From: Prinsepia uniflora
Taxonomy: Eukaryota; Streptophyta; Magnoliopsida; Rosales; Rosaceae
Length of the DNA stretch: 64,000 bases
Assembly: GCA_032719365.1 (NCBI GenBank)
Contig: CM064872.1
Span: 22,731,758 to 22,795,757, forward strand
Direction of reading: 5' to 3'
The translations under genes were made by a program, and so were the position numbers. Below are positions 34,716-44,579 of this stretch, in pieces (the first letter of the stretch is position 1; every line of letters begins with the position of its first letter). The notes under the pieces are model-generated. The model made no database searches and had not been told where the DNA came from. It saw only the letters and a list, made by a program, of their open reading frames with translations.

Positions 34716-36994
34716 TGACAGGACCCGCCCCGATCCCTCGGGGACCACAAGGGGACGTGCCCTGCTCCCGTCTGACACCCAAAATAACATACCAATTTAA
34801 CCCTTAAACGTTCAAATGCATAAATAACAAAATTAAAGTTATACATCAATCCGAAATAAACAGATGTCAGACAAGGGATGAAAACCAAAATTACAAATTG
34901 CAAGCACGACTCTAAAATAATCCTGCGGGTAAACCACCCAACAGGGGTTTAGGTACGAAGAAGTAGATCTATGCCTCAGCCTCAGGATCCTCCTCTACCT
35001 CAGTAGCACAGAATTTAAAACCATAAATCATATAATATGAACCATAAGGTATGTAATAAAACCATAAACATAATTATAGCCACTGCACTATACACTCCAA
35101 TCCTGACATCCCCAATGTCTGACGTCCCTGACGTCCAATAAGGTCACAGTCTCAAGGCTACGCGTGCCACTCGGGGTCTCAATCCCGAATCCAATCCCCG
35201 AACCCTGTTCGGGTACGGCATCTCAAATGCCTAGCGTCCTAGACGCTCGACGTCCTTGACGTCAAATTATAGTAATCCTGCTCCTAAGTCATTTTACGGT
35301 CCGGTTCCTCCGTAGAATGACCCCTCGCAAGCAATGCGCCGTGACCACTCTGGGGTACCACATCCGGAGGAGATAGTATCATAAGAATGGGTCTATACAT
35401 TGCAGTACCAAATACATTTTATCGATATCCACATGCAAAACATATATATATATATAGATGAAATCCAAAACCAATCTTTAAGTTTCATCAGACGGGTCTC
35501 AAACCCAAATACCGTGAAACGTGCCATAACCATAATTCCAATATCATCAAAACCGTTTCTTGATTCCAGCATGTGAATATATAAGTAAATCAGAAAACAT
35601 TTAAGCATGCAAGGGTTTAATGAAATCGGGCCCACTCACAGTACAATCATGCTGAAAACCGAACGTATACCCACGTCCTGGTACTATTGTACAATCCCTG
35701 TCATGTCCAAAGTATACGTAAAGGTCAATATAAGCCCCTAACATTCAACCATGAAACCCTAGACTGAAACCGGCCCGGAAAAGCCGCCTGAACGAGCTTC
35801 CCGAGGTAATAAACCTTATTTTGACCAACTTAACGATCTCCAATCGACCCGAAACCACCGCCATTGGATTCGGATCGTTCGAAACCTAAAGAATGGTGGT
35901 AGTCCCACCAAAAATACTGTTCACACGCGCCCACACTCGCCGGTCAAATCGTCGGTCAACGCAGGAATAGTTCCTGCTGACGTCATCTGACAGCTGTCAG
36001 ATCTGACATGTCATACTCTGACAGGTGCAACGTGTCAACACATGATTGGTCCACATCACTGTTCTGTCAGGCCACGTGTCAGGTCTGACATATGCCACAT
36101 GTCAGCACGGTACTGGTCCGTGTCACTGACATGTTAGTGACACGTGGCAGCCCCTGATTGGGCCAAGTCACTGACATGTCAGTTCTGACTGTGCACTGAC
36201 ATGTGACACGTGTCGACTGAAGAGTGGTCCACGTCACCTGACAGGTCTGACCCGGTCACCAATGCTTCAATCCTTAACCATTTTAACTCTAATTTCTTCC
36301 TAAGTGCTCGTCACAATTCCAATAAGGGTTCTAGCTATTTAAAACCATCAAACAAGCACTGGATCAGAGGCTTACCTTGATGAACAGAACCCGGTCCTCC
36401 CGTCGCCGTTTATCCTCTGTGCAGGTCACTTCAGATCACGAAATCAAGCCCTAGAGGTTCCTATCAGTCCAGGGAATCGATTAGGGTCAAAAGGAATCGA
36501 AAATGTACGTTGGAAATCAAGCTTCCATTTCTGAGTTTTTCAAAACAATTTCGGGTTTAGGACCGCCTACCTCGCCGCCGTCCGCCGCCGTGATCACTAC
36601 TGTCCCTCAGCCTCACCAGCTCAGTCCAGCCACACACGAACACTGAGAATGGGTGATGAGCTGGGGTGCTGTTCGAAATGGATCGTGTGTGCATTTCGAG
36701 TAGGAAAATATATAGAAGGGAGGGAATCTGATAAAACAAAATGGAGGGACCAGATTAAATCTAGGAAATGGGATCAAGGGTTCAGATTAAATCTTGGGTA
36801 CTTTAGATGGATGGCTGAGATTAAAAGGTAGTTTTAACCTTATTTAATTACTTAGTGGAGTTTGATCCAATCTAGCCAATGGATGAGTGACACTTGTCAC
36901 TCATCTAGGTGTCCTCCAATCACAATATCAGAATAAAATAATCGACACGATTACCGAGACATAATTTTCCCGATTTCACGTTTCTGACCATAAC
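34716..36994 (-). mobile_element. 5' LTR of the degenerate Tekay element, main part
   Basis: Same family as 27284..30123. Relative to that copy it lacks about 120 bp near 35011 and about 81 bp near 36251. It continues at 55143..55516 beyond the young tandem element, which inserted at ATAAC. Confidence 0.85.
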
Positions 36995-38350
36995 TGTAAC
37001 ACCCCGGAAATTCGAGGATTCCCATATTGTAAATTTATTGTGTGATTTGACGATTTTGCCCTTGTGATGGTATGGTCAAATTGTTGACTTTTTGATTGAT
37101 GAACTAAATGGACTTTGACCTATGACCGTGACGTAGTTCGGGACGTCACGAGTTCATAGACAGGTGGCACGTCCAATTCGGACGATCAGGGTAAAAGTTA
37201 TGGCTATCGGAAGTTCAGGGGCATTACCGTAATTTGGACTCTCGGGGGGAAAATGTTGACTTTTCTTTTGGCAACTAATTTTCAGTTGACTCAAGGACCG
37301 TTGGGTAGGCCTCGACGTCCTGAGTCCGTAGACAGGCGGCACGCCGAAATCGGACTTCGTACGAGGAAGTTATGGTCAGAAACGTGAATTCGGGAAGTTC
37401 GTGTCTCGGTTTTCGTGTCGAATATTAAATTCAGGAAATCTGATTGGAGGACACCTGGTGAGTGACAAGTGTCACTCACCCATTGGCTAGATTGGATCAG
37501 ATCCACTATTGGATTAATTATCATTTAAATCTGCTTTAAATTACAGCCCTTAGATCTGAAATCCCTTGATTTGATCTCAGCCTTTGATCTCAATCTGAGA
37601 TTCAATCCTGGCCCTTGATTCATTTTCCTATTCAGTATTAAAAGTCCATGAGATCATGCACCCATGTGTTCATTCTCTCAACCGTGTGTGCGATTTCTCC
37701 CTGGAACCAGCCCATCAGCCACCACCACTCAACCCCACACCTCAGACAACCAGCAGCCACACCTCTGACGCCGGCCACCGCCCCACGGCCACCCTGCACG
37801 GCGGCACCCTTTCAAACCCGTGAAGGAAACCCGCGGAACCCAAGTCACCAAACCATCCCAACCATTGATCTAGGCCTGGAACCAACGTGCGGTTGTGATC
37901 ACCGTGACTACTGGACGGCAAGGAGCTGACCCTGACAGTTTACGGCGGCGACACGGCGGCGTTCGGACGTTAAACCCGTAGGTAACCATTTTCCTTCCCG
38001 GCTTCAAAACACCTGGTTGTGACGTTGAAATCATTGAGTTGTTGTTAGGACTCGTCTAGGTGACCTGGACGACCAATTTGGAACCAGGACCAGGGCTGAA
38101 CAACCGTCGACTCGCTGGAAAGGATTACCAGAACCGGCAACCAAGCTTCCCGTCGAGTTTCAGGTAACCTCCTAGACCTAAAACCTAATTCTAATTACAT
38201 AGAACCAATCTAGGGACTAGGACGAGTAATTAGGAATCAAAATGGATGAAAATGACCCAGAAATGAAGAAATGGCAACCGGGTCGTGATCGCGGGTCTGA
38301 TCGACCCGAGTTGCAGGAAAACGGGTCAACCCGTCTGATGACAGTGGTGC

Positions 38351-38686
38351 TGACGTGGCACCCTGTCAGTCTGTCAGATGACGTGGACCAACCGTGAGCC
38401 GACACGTGTCACATGTCAGTGCACAGTCAGCACTGACATGTCAGTGACGTGGACCAGTCAGGGACTGCCACGTGTCACTGACATGTCAGTGACGTGGACC
38501 AGTGTCGTGCTGACACGTGGCACATGTCAGATCTGACACGTGGTCTGACAGATCAGTGAGGTGGACCAATTGGATGTTGACACGTGGCACCTGTCAGAGT
38601 CTGACACGTCAGACCTGACAGCTGTCAGATGACGTCAGCATGACGTCATGCTGACGTCAGCAGTGACGTCAGCGATGACGTCAGCA
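38351..38686 (+). promoter_or_regulatory. ACGT-core cluster in LTR A (G-box/TGACGTCA-like)
   Basis: Fifteen ACGT cores in about 340 bp, including three GACACGTGG and several TGACGTCA-like sites, interleaved with TGACATGTCA palindromes. ACGT cores of these types are classic plant bZIP binding sites; an enhancer role is inferred. Copies occur at 45936..46271 and 53521..53856. Confidence 0.6.
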
Positions 38687-39301
38687 GGAACTATTCCTGC
38701 GTTGACCGGCGCGTGGGGGCGCGTGTGAACAGTGTTTTTGGTGGGACCACCACCATTCTTTAGGTTTCGACGATCCGGATCCAATGGCGGTGGTTTCGGG
38801 TCGATCGGAGATCCTTAAGTTGGTCAAAATAAGGTTTATTGCCTTGGAGAGCGCGTTCGGGCGGCTTTCCCGGGTCGGTTTCGACCTAGGCTTTCATGGT
38901 TGAATGTTGGGGGTTTAATTTGACCTTTACGAATACTTGGACTTGACAGGGATTGTACATTTGTACCAGGACGTGGGTATACGTTCGGTTTCTAGCAGGA
39001 TTGTACTGTGAGTGGGCCATTTTCTTAAACCCTTGTGTGCATAAATGTTTTCTGGTTTTATTATACTCATTCACATGCTAAAACAATGATGGTTTTGATG
39101 ATATGGAAAATATGGTTATGGCACGTTTCACGGTATTTGGGCTTGAGACCCGTCCGATGAAACTGAATGATTGGTTCGGATTCTATCTATGTATATATAT
39201 GTTTGCATGTGGATATCAATAAAATGTATTTGTTACTGCACTGTATAGATCCTTCCATATTGTATTGTCTCCTCCGGATGAGGTACCCCGGAGAGGTCAC
39301 G

Positions 39302-39460
39302 GACGTCTAGTACGTCCAGCGTCTATGACGCTAAGCATCGGGGATGCTATACCCGAACGGGGTTCGGGGATTGAACTCGGAAATTGAGACCCGAGTGGCA
39401 CGCGTAGCCTTGTGATTGTGACCTTATTGGACGTCAGGGACGTCAGACATCAGGGATGTC
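39302..39460 (+). repeat. Chain of perfect short hairpins in LTR A
   Basis: Perfect inverted repeats at 39302..39316, 39318..39332 (AGCGTC/GACGCT), 39334..39348 (AGCATC/GATGCT), 39352..39368 (CCCGAAC/GTTCGGG), 39430..39444 (GACGTC/GACGTC) and 39446..39460 (GACATC/GATGTC). Apart from the first (5-5-5), each has a 3-nt loop. The chain repeats 7585 bp on in LTR B and again in LTR C. Confidence 0.85.
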
Positions 39461-39970
39461 GGGATTGGAGTGTATAGTGCAGCAACGAAAATTATGGTTA
39501 TGGTTTTATTATATGCCTTATGGTTCATATTATATGGTTATTGATTTTGAATCATGTTGCACGCATGTTTGGAAAACGGAGGAGTAAATTATATGTTTTA
39601 CTTATCAACGATTTCATAAACTTGTGTTTCGGTCCACTCACCCTTAATGTTTTGATAACCCCTCCAGGTCGGGAAACTGAGGTAGAGGAGGAACCAGAGG
39701 CTGAGACATAGATCTACTTCCGCGTACCTGAACCCCTGCTGGGCGTTGTACCCGCAGGATTACTTTAGAGTCGTGCTCGCAAATTTGTAATTTCGGATTA
39801 TATCCCTTGTCTGACATTCGTTTAATTCGGATTTTATGTATGACTTTAATTTGGTTATTTATGCTTTTGAATGTTTTGAGGTTAAAATTGGTATGAATTA
39901 TTGGGTGTCAGACGGGAGCAGGGCACGTCCCCTTGTGGTCCCTGTGGGATCGGGGCGGGTCCTGTCAGCT

Positions 39971-39982
39971 TGGTATCAGAGC
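39971..39982 (+). other. Primer binding site, first body
   Basis: TGGTATCAGAGC after a GCT spacer following the LTR end. Confidence 0.92.
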
Positions 39983-40099
39983 ACTAGGTTGTGGTCAGTA
40001 CTAGGGTATTGGTCTGCATGCTAGACTAGCGATTAGTACTAGTTACTTTTCGACTTTTAAGAATATTGTTTTCTGATCTATGCCTCTTGACAGTTGGTT

Positions 40100-43000
40100 A
40101 TGCCTCCTAGGAGAATTCCGCATACTCGAACGGACGAGGATCTAGAAAGAGAGATGGAATGCGCGAGCATCGAAAGGGCTCAACGTTTGGGAGCCACTCC
40201 TTTCTGCGGGGGATCAAACCCCGAGGATGCTCACGACTGGATCACCAAGTGGGAGAGGATCTTCTCGGTGATGCACTGCCCTCCGGGCGAACGAGTGACT
40301 TTGGCGGCCTTCTTACTGGAGGGAGGAGCCTACCAGTGGTGGCACGGACTCGAAATGTCTGGGTGGTCTGTCCATACCACTACCTGGGAAGCTTTCCGTT
40401 CCAGGTTTCTGGACCAGTACTACCCGCGATCCTTTCGCGCGGCGCGGGAGGCGGAATTCCTGCGGCTGGAGCAGGGTGACATGTCTGTTGCAGACTACGA
40501 GCAAACATTCGGGAAACTTTCCCGGTTCGCTGCCTCATTCGTAAGCACGGAGGAGGACAAATGCCAGCGGTTTGAGCTTGGACTCCGAGGGGAGATCCGG
40601 GCCAGTGTGACTGCTACCACTCATGCTTCTCTGAGGGATATGGTCGACGCAGCGGTGCGTGTCGAGGCCAGTCTGGCGGCACACCAATCACGACAACCTT
40701 CGGGGGAGGGGCGACGTCAGGATCGCCCACATCATGGGCCATCGGGCCGTAAGAACAACAGGGGAGGGAGCTACAGAGGAGCACCCTCATCCTTCAAGGG
40801 TCGTGGCTGGTCGGGTCGACGTGGAGGCTCTCAGGGCAGAGGATCTGGACACAACTCTGGGCAGCACTCATCTTGGAGTGGTGCATCTGGTGGGCATTCG
40901 GGCAGGCCAAGGCCAGTAACTTGTTTTGCTTGTGGAGAGGAAGGCCACTATGCCTGCGATTGTCCGCAGTTGTCCAAAAACAACGACGCTGGGGGCTCGA
41001 GTGTGGTGCAGAGCACGGCGTCCCACACTAATGGAGGTCGCGGTCAGGGAGGTGACCGTGGTGCTGGACGTGGCGCGCGCGGACGCGGACGGAACGGAGG
41101 GCCGAGGGCCCAAGTGTTTGCAATGACCCAGCAGCAGGCGAGGACTGCTCCAGGTGTGGTCACAGGTACACTACATATCTTTAATTTTCTTGTACGTGTA
41201 TTAATGGATGCGGGGGCTACACATTCTTTTATTTCGAAGAGTTGTGCTGGTTTGCTTGACTGTGTGGTATCAGCCTTAGATTGCGAAATGGGTGTTGGCA
41301 CCCCGATGGGTACCGTGTACCTTGTGAATCAGGTGATTCGGAGGTGCCAGGTAAGAATTGAGGATGTGGATTTACCTGCAGACTTAATTATTCTGGATAT
41401 CCACGACTTCGATATAATCCTAGGGATGGATTGGTTGTCGGAGCACGGATCGCTCATCGACTGCTGTAGCAAGCAAGTGATTTTGCGGAGCCCGGGTTTA
41501 CCGGAAGTTATCTTCCAGGGAGAACGTGATGGTTCGCCTCCTGAAGTGATTTCGTCACTTACTGCTACCAAACTTCTACGGAAGGGATGCCAGGGTTATC
41601 TGGCGCATGTCGTGTCGGAACGGGTCGATACTCCGGTTACCGACGAAATACCGGTGGTCTGTGAGTTTCCGGACGTATTCCCGGAAGACTTACCTGGGTT
41701 GCCACCATCGCGGGAGATTGAGTTTACTATTGAACTACTCCCGGGTACCCGACCTATATCCCAGGCACCATACCGGATGGCGCCGGCCGAGTTACGAGAA
41801 CTCAAGACTCAATTGCAGGAGTTGGTAGATTTGGGATATGTCCGATCGAGTACTTCACCGTGGGGAGCACCGGTGTTGTTCGTGAAGAAGAAGGAAGGAA
41901 GTCTCCGTTTATGTATTGATTATCGACAACTCAACAAGGTGACATTGAGGAACCAGTATCCTCTACCCAGGATCGATGACCTTTTCGACCAGTTGCGGGG
42001 AGCTCAGTGCTTCTCGAAAATTGATTTGCGGTCTGGGTATCACCAACTGAGGATTTCGGAGGAGGATATTCCGAAAACTGCTTTTCGAACCCGCTACGGG
42101 CACTACGAGTTCCTTGTTATGCCATTTGGTTTGACGAATGCTCCGGCAGCATTCATGGATCTGATGAACCGGGTCTTCCGACCCTTCCTGGATAAGTTCG
42201 TGATTGTGTTCAACGATGATATTTTGGTATACTCGAGGAGTGCCCGTGCACATGAAGAACATCTACGGTTGGTCTTGGAGAGACTGAGACAAGAACAATT
42301 GTATGCCAAGCTGAGCAAGTGTCAGTTTTGGCTGAGCAGTATTGGTTTTCTAGGACACGTGATATCGACGGATGGGATTTGCGTGGATCCCCAGAAAACA
42401 GAAGCAGTGACCAACTGGGCTAGACCGACAACGGTGACCGAGGTGCGGAGTTTCGTCGGATTAGCAGGTTACTACCGGAGATTCGTGGAGGGTTTCTCCA
42501 AAATTGCTGCACCATTGACTCGTTTGACTCGGAAGGGAGTAAAGTTTATCTGGGACGAGCAGTGCGATCGGAGCTTTCAAGAGTTGAAGGATCGATTGAC
42601 CACTGCACCTGTCCTTGCATTGCCGGACGACAGTGGAGAGTTTGTAGTTTTCAGTGATGCTTCACTGCAAGGGTTGGGCTGCGTGTTGATGCAAACTGGC
42701 AAGGTTATCGCCTATGCATCCCGGCAGCTGAAGACTCATGAGTTGAACTACCCTACCCATGATTTGGAGTTGGCGGCGGTGGTTCATGCTCTCAAGATCT
42801 GGAGACATTATCTGTTCGGCGCAACGTGTCGGATATACACCGACCACCAGAGTCTTAAATACTTATTCACTCAGAAGGAGCTCAACATGAGACAACGGAG
42901 ATGGTTGGAGCTGCTGAAGGACTATGACTGTACGATCGAGTACCATCCGGGTAAGGCCAATGTGGTGGCGGATGCACTCAGCAGGAAATCAGCGGGAACT

Positions 43001-44545
43001 ATTGCACACCTAGGGATGGTGTATCTTCCCTTGTTAGTGGAACTCCGGAAGACGGGAGTTATTTTGGGTACGGATGCGCATGGAGCTTTGTTGGCCAGCT
43101 TCCATGTGCGACCAGTACTGATTGATCGGATCATTGAAGCACAACTGCAGGATCCGATACTCTGTATTTACAGAATTGAGGTCGATGCGGATGGGAGACA
43201 GGATTTTACCATCCGGGACGATGGAGCACTGGTGAAATTGGGTCGTTTGTGCGTACCTGCAGTGGCAGAGTTACGGGCCGAGATACTTGAGGAGGCCCAC
43301 AGTTCGGCCTATGCTATGCATCCGGGAGGTACAAAGATGTACCGTACCCTCCGGAACCATTATTGGTGGCCAGGAATGAAGAAGGATATTGCTGAGTTCG
43401 TGAGCAAATGCTTAACCTGTCAGCAGGTTAAGGCGGAACGGCAGAGACCGTATGGGGCTATGCAGCCACTTCCGATTCCTGAGTGGAAGTGGGATCACAT
43501 CACCATGGACTTCGTCTTTAAGTTACCGAGGACTCAGAGTGGAGTGGACGGAGTATGGGTGATCGTGGATCGGTTAACCAAATCAGCCCATTTTCTGCCA
43601 GTTCAGGAAACCTATAAACCTAACCGACTGGCTCAGTTGTTTGTGAAGGAAATCATACGACTTCATGGTACGCCGGAATCGATCGTGTCTGATCGTGATC
43701 CGCGTTTCACTTCCAGGTTCTGGCGGAGTTTGCAAGCTACTTTGGGAACAACCTTACGTTTCAGTACTGCTTTCCATCCACAGACCGATGGACAGTCTGA
43801 GAGAACCATTCAAACCCTGGAGGACATGATGAGGTCATGTGTACTACAGTTTCAAGACTCTTGGGATACTCATTTGCCATTGATGGAATTCGCTTACAAC
43901 AACAGCTATCAGGCAAGCATCGGGATGGCACCTTATGAGGCACTGTATGGCCGACAGTGCAGGACACCTATCTGCTGGACGGAGGTAGGAGAGCGAGCGG
44001 CTGTAGGGCCGGAGATAATGGACTTAACCATGGAAACTGTTCGCGTGATCAAGGAAAGATTGAAGGTGGCACAGGATCGCCAGAAGAGTTATGCCGACCG
44101 ACGGATTCGAGACTTGGAGTTTGAAGTGGGAGATTTTGTCTTCCTGAAGTTGTCGCCGTGGAATGGGATTATCCGTTTTGGCCGACGGGGGAAACTGAGT
44201 CCGCGTTTTATCGGACCTTATGAAATCGTGGAGAGAATTGGCAGAGTTGCATACAGATTGGCGCTACCCCCAGAACTATCAAGAGTTCACGATGTTTTCC
44301 ACGTATCGATGTTGCGGATGTACGTACGTGATGCTTCTCATGTACTTGGGGAACAACCTGTCGAACTACGGGAGGATTTGAGCTTTGAAGAACAACCAGT
44401 ACAGATCTTGGATCGGAAGGACAAGGTACTACGACGGAAGACGATCCCTCTCGTGAAAATTCTCTGGAGAAACCAGAACGTGGAAGAAGCCACATGGGAG
44501 CCTGAGGCTCAGATGCGAGAACAATTTCCTCATTTGTTTCTTTGA
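40100..44545 (+). CDS. Tekay-type gag-pol polyprotein, copy 1 (open, 1481 codons)
   Basis: The ATG at 40100 ([20 protein letters not shown]) is chosen over the upstream TTG at 40094. Order: gag domain; CCHC knuckle (C275, C278, H283, C288); aspartic protease [10 protein letters not shown] (D370); reverse transcriptase (D642; FNDD at 704-707); RNase H (D853, E890, D915); integrase with its zinc-binding head near 1067-1115 and catalytic D1137, D1198, E1234 (DD35E spacing); and a C-terminal chromodomain-like stretch from about residue 1430 ([20 protein letters not shown]). A single gag-pol frame, this tail and LTRs near 3 kb point to the Tekay/Del chromovirus lineage. Products would form virus-like particles, copy the RNA and integrate the cDNA, the chromodomain likely guiding targeting. 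Oddity: FNDD where relatives have FIDD. No stops or shifts. Confidence 0.95.
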   Translation: MPPRRIPHTRTDEDLEREMECASIERAQRLGATPFCGGSNPEDAHDWITKWERIFSVMHCPPGERVTLAAFLLEGGAYQWWHGLEMSGWSVHTTTWEAFRSRFLDQYYPRSFRAAREAEFLRLEQGDMSVADYEQTFGKLSRFAASFVSTEEDKCQRFELGLRGEIRASVTATTHASLRDMVDAAVRVEASLAAHQSRQPSGEGRRQDRPHHGPSGRKNNRGGSYRGAPSSFKGRGWSGRRGGSQGRGSGHNSGQHSSWSGASGGHSGRPRPVTCFACGEEGHYACDCPQLSKNNDAGGSSVVQSTASHTNGGRGQGGDRGAGRGARGRGRNGGPRAQVFAMTQQQARTAPGVVTGTLHIFNFLVRVLMDAGATHSFISKSCAGLLDCVVSALDCEMGVGTPMGTVYLVNQVIRRCQVRIEDVDLPADLIILDIHDFDIILGMDWLSEHGSLIDCCSKQVILRSPGLPEVIFQGERDGSPPEVISSLTATKLLRKGCQGYLAHVVSERVDTPVTDEIPVVCEFPDVFPEDLPGLPPSREIEFTIELLPGTRPISQAPYRMAPAELRELKTQLQELVDLGYVRSSTSPWGAPVLFVKKKEGSLRLCIDYRQLNKVTLRNQYPLPRIDDLFDQLRGAQCFSKIDLRSGYHQLRISEEDIPKTAFRTRYGHYEFLVMPFGLTNAPAAFMDLMNRVFRPFLDKFVIVFNDDILVYSRSARAHEEHLRLVLERLRQEQLYAKLSKCQFWLSSIGFLGHVISTDGICVDPQKTEAVTNWARPTTVTEVRSFVGLAGYYRRFVEGFSKIAAPLTRLTRKGVKFIWDEQCDRSFQELKDRLTTAPVLALPDDSGEFVVFSDASLQGLGCVLMQTGKVIAYASRQLKTHELNYPTHDLELAAVVHALKIWRHYLFGATCRIYTDHQSLKYLFTQKELNMRQRRWLELLKDYDCTIEYHPGKANVVADALSRKSAGTIAHLGMVYLPLLVELRKTGVILGTDAHGALLASFHVRPVLIDRIIEAQLQDPILCIYRIEVDADGRQDFTIRDDGALVKLGRLCVPAVAELRAEILEEAHSSAYAMHPGGTKMYRTLRNHYWWPGMKKDIAEFVSKCLTCQQVKAERQRPYGAMQPLPIPEWKWDHITMDFVFKLPRTQSGVDGVWVIVDRLTKSAHFLPVQETYKPNRLAQLFVKEIIRLHGTPESIVSDRDPRFTSRFWRSLQATLGTTLRFSTAFHPQTDGQSERTIQTLEDMMRSCVLQFQDSWDTHLPLMEFAYNNSYQASIGMAPYEALYGRQCRTPICWTEVGERAAVGPEIMDLTMETVRVIKERLKVAQDRQKSYADRRIRDLEFEVGDFVFLKLSPWNGIIRFGRRGKLSPRFIGPYEIVERIGRVAYRLALPPELSRVHDVFHVSMLRMYVRDASHVLGEQPVELREDLSFEEQPVQILDRKDKVLRRKTIPLVKILWRNQNVEEATWEPEAQMREQFPHLFL

Positions 44546-44566
44546 AATTTCGGGACGAAATTTCTT

Positions 44567-44578
44567 AAGGGGGGAAGG
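44567..44578 (+). other. Polypurine tract, first body
   Basis: AAGGGGGGAAGG one base before LTR B. It is preceded by two GAAATTTC octamers at 44544..44551 and 44557..44564. Confidence 0.9.
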
Positions 44579-44579
44579 T

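Larger units (their letters stand above)
36995..39967 (+). mobile_element. Tandem Tekay LTR A
   Basis: TGTAACACCCC...CCTGTCA. Landmarks: U3 modules at about 37145 and 37317, ACGT-core cluster 38351..38686, TATA-like TATATATA near 39194, AATAAA near 39228, hairpin chain 39302..39460, splice-acceptor-like site ending at 39667, and separated GTCTGACA/TGTCAGAC arms at 39809..39816 and 39906..39913. Confidence 0.95.

Noticed and set aside
37648..37929. 93-codon frame conserved exactly at 45233 and 52818
   Set aside because: It is identical only because it lies in the three near-identical LTR copies. It has no recognisable domain and sits in U3/R sequence.
40094..40099. Polyprotein start two codons upstream (TTG)
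   Set aside because: Not an ATG. The ATG at 40100 begins the gag sequence; the same applies at 47679 and 34608.
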